6,791 nucleotides of DNA, taken from contig CAKUPI010000101.1 of NCBI GenBank assembly GCA_934675045.1, positions 1 to 6,791 on the forward strand. The letters run 5' to 3'. Every line of letters begins with the position of its first letter. The first letter of the stretch is position 1. The position numbers and the translations under genes were made by a program. This DNA comes from an uncultured Eubacteriales bacterium (GTDB lineage Bacteria > Bacillota > Clostridia > Oscillospirales > Butyricicoccaceae). The notes under the pieces were generated by a model, which was given only the letters and a program-made list of their open reading frames with translations, was not told the DNA's origin and did not search any database. Below are positions 1-5,944 of the stretch, piece after piece.

Positions 1-1
1 G

Positions 2-75
2 TCGGAGTGTCGGGACTTGAACCCGAGGCCTCTTGGTCCCGAACCAAGCGCGATACCAAACTTCGCCACACCCCG
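2..75 (-). tRNA. tRNA-Pro, anticodon CGG
   Basis: On the minus strand the sequence folds into a full cloverleaf. The acceptor stem is CGGGGTG (75-69) with CACTCCG (9-3), including one G-U pair, and the discriminator is A at position 2. The anticodon stem CTTGG/CCAAG encloses loop TTCGGGA (43-37), giving anticodon CGG at 41-39, which reads CCG proline codons. The T-arm is TCGGG-TTCAAGT-CCCGA (26-10), and the variable loop has 5 nt. Position 1 (C in the RNA) may be the first base of an encoded CCA, but the window ends there. Its promoter lies just upstream at 100-129. Identity rests on the anticodon and the complete fold, so confidence is high. Confidence 0.96.
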
Positions 76-99
76 ATATTGGATTTTGCCTGCCTAAAT

Positions 100-129
100 A
101 TTATATCCACGGAACAGGGGGTTTGTCAA
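100..129 (-). promoter_or_regulatory. sigma-A promoter for tRNA-Pro
   Basis: Read on the minus strand, a perfect -35 TTGACA (129-124) and a perfect -10 TATAAT (105-100) are separated by 18 bp. Transcription should start near 93, leaving a short 5' leader before the mature tRNA end at 75. The AT-rich stretch at 131-150 just upstream of the -35 resembles an UP element, as expected for a stable-RNA gene. A short inverted repeat, CGTTTC-TT-GAAACG (151-164), lies further upstream; its role is unknown and may be chance. Confidence 0.88.
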
Positions 130-191
130 GTGGAATTTTATATTAAATGCCGTTTCTTGAAACGGGGGCCGCCGCGCCCTTCCGGCGGCAG

Positions 192-230
192 AAAAACAGC
201 CTTATGGGAAGGCTTTCCCATAAGGCTGTT
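192..230 (-). terminator. intrinsic terminator after the peptidase gene
   Basis: A perfect 16-bp inverted repeat (195-210 with 215-230) encloses a 4-nt loop. On the minus strand the stem runs directly into a T run (five Ts, two of them in the stem), the form of a Rho-independent terminator. It lies 28 nt past the peptidase stop codon and separates that unit from the tRNA promoter. On the plus strand no T tract follows, so it should act in one direction only. Confidence 0.92.
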
Positions 231-257
231 GTGCCGGCAAGCGGCGATGCCGGAAGG

Positions 258-2255
258 CTATTGTGCCGCGCCCACCGGCTTGACCAGTCCGGCGCGGTTT
301 AACAGGCGCAGATACTGGCCGACAAACTCACGGTCGCCCGCGCCGTATTCCCAAATGGCGCGCTCGGCGATCTCGTCGGCGCTGAAGAGGCCGCAGGTCC
401 AGTAGTTGATATAGGACTCAAGGGTGTGGTTTTTCTGGTGCCGCTCTATCAGGTCGGCGGAGCCGGACTCTTTGAAAATGGCGTCGATGCGGGCCGAATC
501 GGCGTCGCCGAGGAAGGTGCGGATCAGCTTGGGCTGCTGCTCGCCGCCCGCGGGGGCGGCGGCCTCGCCGCGGTGCAGACCGGCCAGCGCCAGCGCGCGG
601 CGCAGCGCCTGTTCGCGCAGGGCGCCCAGCTTGACGCGCTCGTCGGCCAGCAGGGACTGCACGGTGGCCGAAAGCTCGCCGGGGAAGAGGCGGCGCAGGC
701 CGGAAAGGGCGCGGACGGCGGCCTCCTCGGTCAAAATCAGGCGGCGCTCCAGCGCCCCGGCGGGCTCCGCCTTTTTGTGCCAGAGGCTGACCTCGCGGCG
801 CAGGGCGGAGATGTAGTTCTCGCACGCGCGCGACAGCAGCGGGTCGATGTCGCTTTCCCGCATGTTGGCCAGCGTCCAGATAACATCGCCGGCGACGAGC
901 GAGGTTTTGGTCAGCAGCGTCGGGTCGATGCGCTCGACGGTGTCGCCGCTTGTGTGGTAGTACAGGTCGGGCCACTGGGTAAAGCTCAGGCAGGGGACGC
1001 CGATGAGGGGGTCGCTGAAAATCTGGTGATCGCTGCCGGCGCAGAAGCGGCGCACGGCGTACTGGTGCATGCCGAGTGTTTCCACATCAGAGAAGAGCGC
1101 CGGATGGTCGGACGCCGCCTCGTCGATGGCCAGACAGGCCAAATCGCCGATCAGCGAGGCCGACGCCTCGGGCGTGCGGAAGACAACGACAGGGCCGGCG
1201 GTGGCGTCCTGCCGCGCGCCGACCATATCGAGGTTGACGCCGGCGACCAGCTTTTTGCGGCCCTCGCCCAGCGTGTGCAGATAGGCGTTGGTGCCCGCCA
1301 TTTCGGGAATGAGCAGCATGCGGATGGTGCGGCGCGGCTTGGGAAGGCGGCCGGAGGCAATCAGCTCGTGCAGCGAGCGCATCAGCTCCATCGAGGCGGC
1401 GCAGCCCGAGGCGTTGTCGTTGGCGCAGGGCTTGGGGTGGCAGAGGTGGGCCGTCAGCATGATGCACTCGTCGGTTTCGCCCGGAATGGTGCACAGCACG
1501 TTTTCCAAAGCGCCCGAGTAGAACTCGGCGTCGATAAAGCCCTTGGCGCGCGGATAGGCCGGCTTTGCGGGGTCGGCGGCGTGCTCGGCGGCCATCGTCT
1601 CGCACAGCCGGCGCAGCTTGTCGCCCTGCCGCGGGGTCAGGACAAAGGCGGCGCCGCGCACCTCGCGCTCGTTGATGTCGCTGAAGGGGAAGGAGTGGTA
1701 GGTGCGGCAGTCGTACAGCTCCTGACGGGAGCGGACGCCCTCGTCGTGCTGCACGCGGTCGGTGATGACGCCGGCGGCGTGCTTTTCCTCAAACATCCAG
1801 CGCAGCCCGTCGCGGGTGTAGGCGTCGATGAGGACCAGCTTTCCGGCAAGGTCCAAATCGCGGCAGCTTTCGCGCGTGGCGCCGAAGGGCAGGCAGATGA
1901 TGTCAAGGCCCTCGGCCCGGAAGTCGACCGGCGCGCTGCGCTGCGAAATGCACAGGTTGTCGGCGGTGAAGTCGCACAGCACTTCAAAGTGCGGCGCGCA
2001 CAGCTCAAGGCGGGCGTCTTTGCAGCTCCACTCGCGCATGATGAGGTTTTCGAGGTAGCGCTGCTCGCCGTCGGCAGGGTAGGAGAGAATACGGCAGTCC
2101 AGCCCCGCCGCCTGCATGGCCTGCTGGCAGTACTCGGCGGCGGCGCGGAAGCCCGGCGACGCCTGAATGCGGTGGTGCAGCGCGATGTGCCGCACATGGT
2201 CCATGGCGCGCTGGGGGGACAGAACCTGCTTGAGCAAACGGTTGACTTCTTGCAT
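258..2255 (-). CDS. M28-like zinc metallopeptidase (aminopeptidase-like, PA insert, DUF4910-related)
   Basis: A 665-residue protein, probably cytoplasmic since no signal peptide or membrane segment is visible. Residues about 1-75 form a helical N-terminal part of the catalytic fold. Residues about 90-225 look like a PA-type insert (GKLVLIDA at 138-145, then AAGVI). The catalytic core resumes near 250. The M28 metal ligands can be placed: H270 and D280 (TAHLCHPKPCANDNASG), E318 (PEMAGT), D343 (NLDMVG) and H434 (YYHTSGDT). Two usual active-site residues differ: the Asp of HxD is C272, and the general-base Glu before E318 is P317. From memory, the HP...NDN.SG and PE..G pattern is also seen in DUF4910-type aminopeptidase-like proteins. 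Residues 480-665 are a helical C-terminal extension of unknown role, possibly ending in a winged-helix-like segment. The ATG follows an AAAGGAG site 9 nt upstream. The gene is 27 nt downstream of the SulP stop and probably co-transcribed with it. The substrate is unknown; peptide hydrolysis is inferred from the family. Confidence 0.82.
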   Translation of the reverse strand: MQEVNRLLKQVLSPQRAMDHVRHIALHHRIQASPGFRAAAEYCQQAMQAAGLDCRILSYPADGEQRYLENLIMREWSCKDARLELCAPHFEVLCDFTADNLCISQRSAPVDFRAEGLDIICLPFGATRESCRDLDLAGKLVLIDAYTRDGLRWMFEEKHAAGVITDRVQHDEGVRSRQELYDCRTYHSFPFSDINEREVRGAAFVLTPRQGDKLRRLCETMAAEHAADPAKPAYPRAKGFIDAEFYSGALENVLCTIPGETDECIMLTAHLCHPKPCANDNASGCAASMELMRSLHELIASGRLPKPRRTIRMLLIPEMAGTNAYLHTLGEGRKKLVAGVNLDMVGARQDATAGPVVVFRTPEASASLIGDLACLAIDEAASDHPALFSDVETLGMHQYAVRRFCAGSDHQIFSDPLIGVPCLSFTQWPDLYYHTSGDTVERIDPTLLTKTSLVAGDVIWTLANMRESDIDPLLSRACENYISALRREVSLWHKKAEPAGALERRLILTEEAAVRALSGLRRLFPGELSATVQSLLADERVKLGALREQALRRALALAGLHRGEAAAPAGGEQQPKLIRTFLGDADSARIDAIFKESGSADLIERHQKNHTLESYINYWTCGLFSADEIAERAIWEYGAGDREFVGQYLRLLNRAGLVKPVGAAQ

Positions 2256-2282
2256 GAGACAAAACTCCTTTCAAATCTTCAA

Positions 2283-3929
2283 TCAGATGGTATGCTCCGG
2301 TGAACGAAGATCGTGCAAAACGCGATCCACACTCCAATAAAAGTTATTTTCGCCGACAAAGTCGGCGATGCCGCTGCGGCGCATCATCTTCATGGCCGTG
2401 GGGGCGACGCCGCACAGGACGATGTCCATGCCGCCGCGGCGCAGCGTTTCCAAAAGCGCCAGAAGGGTCTGGGCGCCGGAAATGTCGAGGTGGGACACGC
2501 CGCGCAGGGAAAAGAGCACGGTGTCGGCCCCCCGAAGCTGCCCGGGCAGCTCTTCGACGGTGCGGCAGTTGGAAAACAGGATGGGTCCGGTGATGTAGAC
2601 GACGCTGGCGCGGCCGTACCGCTCGCGCAGGGCGGCGTCGCTGTCGATGTGCGCGCGGACCGGGTCGACGGCCTCGACGGCGACGTCGAGGCGGGACAGG
2701 CGGGCGAGCAGCAGCACCAGAGCGATGAAAACGCCGATGCCGATGGCGATGGTCAGGTCAAACACAATGGTGGCCAGCATGGTGGCGAGAAACTTGAGAA
2801 TGCCGCCTTTGAAGCGGTGGGAGAAGATGTAGCGGATGGATTCCCACTCGTTCATGCGCCACGCCGTCACCATGAGGACGCCGGCCAGCGCCGACAGCGG
2901 GATACGGGACATGACGGGGGCCAGCAGGAACATCGAAAGCAGCAGGCCGGCGGAATGGATCATGCCGGCGACGCGGGTGCGCGCCCCCGACTTGATGGCG
3001 ACGCTCGTGCGGGCGATGGCTGCCGTGGCGGGGATGCCGCCGAAAAAGGGGATGACGAGATTGCCGATTCCCTGCGCGATCAGCTCCTGGTCGGCGTTGA
3101 GGCGGACGCCGGTCATGCGTCCGGCGCTGGCGCCGCACAGCAGGCTTTCAATCATGCCGAGCATGGCGATGGAAAAAGCGGGGGAGAGCAGCGACAAAAC
3201 CTCGCCGCCCGAAAGGGCGGACAGGCTGAGCCGGGCCTCGGGCAGCAGCGTCTGCGGAATGGCGCCCACCTGCGGAACGTCGAGAGAAAGCAGCATGGAA
3301 GCGGCGGTGGCGGCGATGATGGCCAGCAGCGAGGCCGGAATGACGCGGCTCCACTTTTTTGGGAAAAAGACCATGAACAGCACGACAAAGCAGCCGATGG
3401 CCAGCGCCGTCCAATCGGGCGAGAAGCCCAGCGTTCCGTACGAGAGCAGCCGGCTTACGGCCGTCGAGCCCTCGCTGCGCACGCCGAAGAAGTTGTCGAC
3501 CTGCCCCAGCGCGATGATGACGGCAATGCCCGAGGTAAAGCCGGTGATGACGGGGGCGGGAATGAAGGCGATCAGGCGGCCCAGACGAAAGATGCCGGCC
3601 AGCAGCAGAATGGCCCCGGCCAGCAGCGTGGCGACAAACACGCCCTGCATGGAATGCTTGGCGACCACCGACATCAGAATGGCGGCCATGGCGCCGGTCG
3701 GGCCGGAAATCTGGTAAAACCCGCCGGAAAGGGCGCCGATGATCAAACCGGCCAGAATGGCGGTGATGAGGCCTGCGGCGGCGTCGGCGCCCGAGCTGAC
3801 GCCGAAGGCGAGGGCGAGCGGCAGCGCGACGGCGGTGACGGTCAGGCCGGCCATGAGGTCCTTGGAAAAGATTTTGGCGTTATAGCCGCGGAACTCGGCT
3901 TTGAGTCCCCGGATATAGCTGGAAAACAT
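2283..3929 (-). CDS. SulP-family inorganic anion transporter with STAS domain
   Basis: A 548-residue integral membrane protein of the SulP (SLC26) family, whose members move sulfate, bicarbonate or other anions across the cytoplasmic membrane, often with H+ or Na+. Hydrophobic membrane segments fill residues about 25-415. Family signatures are QISGPTGA (73-80), the membrane Glu in MIESLL (E261), and LIAQGIGN followed by FGGIPATAAIARTSV (283-310). A cytoplasmic STAS domain occupies about 442-540, with the loop HLDISG (480-485) at the position that is phosphorylated in anti-sigma antagonists. Length and layout are normal. I chose the ATG at 3929 because an AAGGGG sequence lies 10 nt upstream and the protein then begins with a typical short tail; a longer reading from a TTG at 4019 would start inside the upstream terminator. 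No strong promoter is visible in the short gap after that terminator. The M28-like peptidase follows 27 nt later. The anion carried cannot be told from sequence. Confidence 0.93.
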   Translation of the reverse strand: MFSSYIRGLKAEFRGYNAKIFSKDLMAGLTVTAVALPLALAFGVSSGADAAAGLITAILAGLIIGALSGGFYQISGPTGAMAAILMSVVAKHSMQGVFVATLLAGAILLLAGIFRLGRLIAFIPAPVITGFTSGIAVIIALGQVDNFFGVRSEGSTAVSRLLSYGTLGFSPDWTALAIGCFVVLFMVFFPKKWSRVIPASLLAIIAATAASMLLSLDVPQVGAIPQTLLPEARLSLSALSGGEVLSLLSPAFSIAMLGMIESLLCGASAGRMTGVRLNADQELIAQGIGNLVIPFFGGIPATAAIARTSVAIKSGARTRVAGMIHSAGLLLSMFLLAPVMSRIPLSALAGVLMVTAWRMNEWESIRYIFSHRFKGGILKFLATMLATIVFDLTIAIGIGVFIALVLLLARLSRLDVAVEAVDPVRAHIDSDAALRERYGRASVVYITGPILFSNCRTVEELPGQLRGADTVLFSLRGVSHLDISGAQTLLALLETLRRGGMDIVLCGVAPTAMKMMRRSGIADFVGENNFYWSVDRVLHDLRSPEHTI

Positions 3930-3985
3930 GAGAAAAATACCCCTTTTATCGTTTATGCGGGGAAAACCCCTTTGAAAATTCCCTG

Positions 3986-4016
3986 AAAAAGGCAAAACGC
4001 ACCCGAAGGTGCGTTT
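3986..4016 (-). terminator. intrinsic terminator of the rpsF-ssb-rpsR operon
   Basis: On the minus strand a perfect 9-bp stem (AAACGCACC with GGTGCGTTT, 4016-4008 and 4003-3995) closes a C(UUCG)G tetraloop, one of the most stable RNA loops. The stem ends in a run of Ts, and a second run of five Ts follows at 3990-3986. It starts 13 nt past the rpsR stop codon and separates the ribosomal operon from the SulP gene. The T tract is interrupted by GCC, so some readthrough into the SulP gene is possible. Confidence 0.85.
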
Positions 4017-4029
4017 CAAAAAAAGCCGG

Positions 4030-4284
4030 TTAGTCGGTCGTGTAGGGCATCAGAGCCACGTGACGGGCGCGTTTGATGGCCTCGGTCAGCTGGCGCTGGT
4101 GCATGGCGCAGGTACCGGTCATTCTGCGGGGCAGAATCTTGGCGCGGTCAGAGACGTACTTGCGCAGTCTTGCGGTATCCTTATAGTCGATGTGCTCCAC
4201 CTTGTCGACGCAGAACTGGCACACCTTGCGGCGGCGGCGGTCACGGGCGGGGCGCTCGGGTCTTTCACGGGTTTCGTGTTCCAT
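4030..4284 (-). CDS. rpsR: 30S ribosomal protein S18
   Basis: An 84-residue basic protein of the small-subunit platform, where it pairs with S6 and binds the central domain of 16S rRNA. The basic N-terminal tail (residues 1-20) is followed by the S18 core with HIDYKD (31-36), ILPRRMTG (50-57) and [12 protein letters not shown] (70-81). It is the zinc-binding form: C22 and C25 (CQFC) plus C59 and H62 (CAMH) make a complete CxxC...CxxH set. The ATG is preceded by a full AAGGAGG site about 9 nt upstream. It is last in the rpsF-ssb-rpsR operon, 32 nt after ssb, and a terminator follows directly. Length and sequence are normal for the family. Confidence 0.98.
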   Translation of the reverse strand: MEHETRERPERPARDRRRRKVCQFCVDKVEHIDYKDTARLRKYVSDRAKILPRRMTGTCAMHQRQLTEAIKRARHVALMPYTTD

Positions 4285-4316
4285 GGTGACTTTCCTCCTT
4301 GTCAGAATAGCGCGGA

Positions 4317-4748
4317 TTAAAAGGGCAGCTCGCCGTCGTCGTCGCTTAAGTCGGTAAAGTCGCTGCCGCCGATGGGGGACAGGTCAAACCCGCCCGGCAT
4401 GGCGTTGTCGTTTCTTGCCGGCGCGTCCTTTTTGGACTCGGCAAAGTGAACCTCTTCGGCGACGACTTCGAAGCTGCGGCGCTTCTGGCCCTGCTTGTCC
4501 TCCCAGTTGCGGACCTGCAAGCGGCCGCACACGGCGACCAGAAGGCCCTTGCGGAACCACTTGGAGACAAACTCGGCCGTACTGCTCCACGCGACGATGT
4601 CGATAAAATCCGTCTGCGGCTGCTCGCCCTGACGGGAAAAGCTGCGGTTGACGGCCAGCGTAAAGCTGGTGACGGCGGTGTTGCTCTGCGTCCTGCGCAG
4701 TTCGGGGTCGGCCGTCAGGCGGCCCATCAAAATAACTTTGTTCAGCAT
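4317..4748 (-). CDS. ssb: single-stranded DNA-binding protein
   Basis: A 143-residue SSB that coats single-stranded DNA in replication, recombination and repair, and acts as a homotetramer in this family. The OB fold covers about 1-105: it opens with [18 protein letters not shown] and contains the aromatic DNA-stacking positions W54, W64 and W82. A short flexible linker (about 106-135) leads to the acidic tip DDDGELPF (136-143), the docking peptide for partner proteins. The linker is shorter than in the E. coli protein (178 aa). It sits 12 nt after rpsF and 32 nt before rpsR, the usual Firmicute order. An AAGGCGG sequence upstream of the ATG overlaps the rpsF stop codon, which suggests translational coupling. 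This looks like the housekeeping chromosomal SSB, not a phage or plasmid copy. Confidence 0.97.
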   Translation of the reverse strand: MLNKVILMGRLTADPELRRTQSNTAVTSFTLAVNRSFSRQGEQPQTDFIDIVAWSSTAEFVSKWFRKGLLVAVCGRLQVRNWEDKQGQKRRSFEVVAEEVHFAESKKDAPARNDNAMPGGFDLSPIGGSDFTDLSDDDGELPF

Positions 4749-4760
4749 GTGTGCACCGCC

Positions 4761-5054
4761 TTATTCCTGAGCGATGATCAGCGAACGCATGATGCCTTCG
4801 GTGATATGGAAGACACGATCAAGCTCAGCGGGGAAGGCGGAAGCGCTGGTGAACTCGATCAGAACGTAATAACCTTCGGTCATATCGTTGATCGGGTAGG
4901 CCAGACGGCGCTTACCCCACTCGGCCACGTTGGCGATCTCGCCGTTCTGCTCGATCAGAGCCTTGAACTTTTCGACGATGGCCTGGACGCCTTCTTCGCC
5001 AAGGGTCAGGTCGACGATGAAGAGAGTCTCATACTTTCCGGTAATTTTGGGCAT
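4761..5054 (-). CDS. rpsF: 30S ribosomal protein S6
   Basis: A 97-residue ribosomal protein of the 30S platform that dimerises with S18. Visible family features are the N-terminal strand YETLFIVD (8-15), the helix around residues 22-37, the conserved WGKRRLAYPI (46-55), and GYYVLIEF (61-68), followed by the second helix with the LDRVFHI segment. The ATG at 5054 was chosen because a full AAGGAGG site (5070-5064) lies 9 nt upstream and the protein then starts MPKITGKYE, as expected. A longer in-frame reading from 5147 would begin inside the -35 box of its promoter and is rejected. This is the first gene of the operon with ssb and rpsR. Its 5' leader can form competing hairpins that may control translation. 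Confidence 0.97.
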   Translation of the reverse strand: MPKITGKYETLFIVDLTLGEEGVQAIVEKFKALIEQNGEIANVAEWGKRRLAYPINDMTEGYYVLIEFTSASAFPAELDRVFHITEGIMRSLIIAQE

Positions 5055-5057
5055 GTT

Positions 5058-5108
5058 TCTGCACCTCCTTTTGGACTGATGGTCTGCACCGCAAAATGCA
5101 GACAAGGA
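5058..5108 (-). promoter_or_regulatory. rpsF 5' leader with alternative hairpins over the Shine-Dalgarno
   Basis: In the minus-strand transcript, GUCUGCA (5103-5097) pairs perfectly with UGCAGAC (5088-5082) around an 8-nt loop. UCCUU (5108-5104), directly upstream, can also pair with AAGGA (5070-5066) of the Shine-Dalgarno. The sequence GGUGCAGA occurs twice, at 5090-5083 and at 5065-5058 between the Shine-Dalgarno and the AUG. The 5' arm plus loop (5102-5093) can therefore pair instead with 5067-5058 in a 10-bp helix with three G-U pairs that covers GGAGG. Leaders of rpsF are known S6:S18 feedback sites in other bacteria. I do not see the CCG trinucleotide described for that motif, so membership is unproven. 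Confidence 0.45.
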
Positions 5109-5118
5109 TAACATATAG

Positions 5119-5147
5119 ATGATACACGCGCGGGGGCAAAATGTCAA
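5119..5147 (-). promoter_or_regulatory. sigma-A promoter of rpsF-ssb-rpsR
   Basis: On the minus strand a perfect -35 TTGACA (5147-5142) and a -10 TATCAT (5124-5119) are separated by exactly 17 bp. Transcription should start near 5112, giving a leader of about 58 nt before the rpsF ATG. An AT-rich stretch upstream may add strength, as is common for ribosomal protein operons. Confidence 0.9.
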
Positions 5148-5164
5148 GCAAAAGAATAAAAAGA

Positions 5165-5193
5165 TTGACGGCCTGTCCGAAAGATGCTAAACT
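5165..5193 (+). promoter_or_regulatory. promoter of the YczE-like membrane protein gene
   Basis: On the plus strand, TTGACG (5165-5170) and TAAACT (5188-5193) are separated by 17 bp. The -10 is weaker than consensus. The predicted start near 5200 gives a leader of about 30 nt before the ATG at 5231. It is divergent from the rpsF promoter, with the two -35 boxes 17 bp apart. Confidence 0.65.
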
Positions 5194-5230
5194 GAATAAG
5201 TCCGAGACAATAAGAGATGGTGGGGTTTGT

Positions 5231-5944
5231 ATGAAGAGGCTGGCAGCGCGGCTTATCAAGTTGCTGACGGGGATTTTTCTGGTGTCGCTCGGCATCGTCA
5301 TGACCTGTCAGGCCGGTCTTGGAATCGCCCCGTGGGATGTTCTGCACCAGGGCATCTCCTCCATTACGCCGCTGACCATGGGGCAGGTCAGCATATCGGT
5401 CGGCCTCATCATTCTGGCCATCGACTGCATGGCCCGCGAGCGCATCGGCCTCGGCACGATGGTGAATCTGGTCTTTATCGGCGCCTTTCTGGACATGATC
5501 AACGCCGTCAATGCCCGCTTTTGCCTCATTCCCAAGGCGGAAACCCTGCCGATGGGGCTTTTTTTGCTGTTTTTATCCCTCCCCGTCACGGCGATGGGGC
5601 TGTACTGCTACATGTCCCCCAAGCTGGGGGCAGGCCCGCGCGATTCGCTGATGGTGGCCATCAAGCGCCGCGTCCCCTTTTCCGTCGGCGTGTGCCGCAT
5701 GGCCATCGAGGCCGTCGCCTTGACGGTGGGCTGGCTGCTGGGGGGCTCGGTCGGCATCGGCACGGTCGTTTTAGTGCTGTGCAGCGGCCCTGTGATGCAG
5801 TTCTTTTTCCGGGTCTTTCATTTTGATGTGGCGGCGGAGCCCAACGAAAGCATCGCCGAGACGCTGAGCTTCATTCGAGCCCGGTGCACGGCCAACCGTG
5901 CGGAAGAAGCAAAATGTAGGTTTGTCAAACATATTGGACAGTGA
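5231..5944 (+). CDS. YczE/YyaS/YitT-family membrane protein, 3' end altered by IS
   Basis: A 237-residue integral membrane protein of the YczE/YitT type; the molecular function of the family is not established. Hydrophobic segments lie at about 9-28, 52-66, 78-92, 107-128, 155-170 and 174-193. The family hallmark appears twice, as LGIAPWD (30-36) and LGAGPRD (132-138), reflecting an internal duplication of the fold. The ATG at 5231 was chosen because a GGTGGGG sequence lies 5 nt upstream, the promoter starts transcripts near 5200, and the protein then begins with a short basic stretch and a membrane helix. The longer reading from 5141 would begin upstream of that promoter. The membrane core is complete. 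The tail after about residue 200 is poorly conserved in appearance, and the last nine codons, from C229 (5915), appear to lie inside the IS element, so the original stop codon was probably lost. The 3' end overlaps the convergent transposase gene by 20 bp. Confidence 0.85.
   Translation: MKRLAARLIKLLTGIFLVSLGIVMTCQAGLGIAPWDVLHQGISSITPLTMGQVSISVGLIILAIDCMARERIGLGTMVNLVFIGAFLDMINAVNARFCLIPKAETLPMGLFLLFLSLPVTAMGLYCYMSPKLGAGPRDSLMVAIKRRVPFSVGVCRMAIEAVALTVGWLLGGSVGIGTVVLVLCSGPVMQFFFRVFHFDVAAEPNESIAETLSFIRARCTANRAEEAKCRFVKHIGQ

Noticed and set aside
168..189. GC-rich hairpin (GCCGCC with GGCGGC) near the peptidase terminator
   Set aside because: Only 6 bp with a 10-nt loop and no T tract; expected by chance in GC-rich DNA next to the much stronger terminator.
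426..2303. Long plus-strand open frame of 625 codons opposite the peptidase
   Set aside because: The opposite strand encodes clear M28 motifs; this frame is a GC-rich shadow with low-complexity Gly/Ala/Val/Arg composition, no recognisable domain and no convincing ribosome binding site.
3950..3978. Possible promoter for the SulP gene (TTTTCA-17-TAAACG, minus strand)
   Set aside because: Both boxes match consensus poorly; it may be the promoter, or the gene may rely on readthrough, but the sequence does not decide it.
2313..3986. Long plus-strand open frame of 557 codons opposite the SulP gene
   Set aside because: Its composition is Gly/Asp/Gln/His-rich, as expected for the antisense of a hydrophobic membrane protein; there are no domain features, and the SulP reading is unambiguous.
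3930..4019. A 30-residue N-terminal extension of the SulP protein from a TTG start
   Set aside because: The start would fall in the stem region of the upstream terminator, and the ATG at 3929 has its own ribosome binding site and gives the normal family N-terminus.
5055..5147. A 31-residue N-terminal extension of S6
   Set aside because: It would start inside the -35 box and be absent from the transcript; the ATG at 5054 has a perfect Shine-Dalgarno.
5141..5230. A 30-residue N-terminal extension of the YczE-like protein
   Set aside because: It spans the gene's own predicted promoter and has no membrane-protein character; ATG 5231 fits better.
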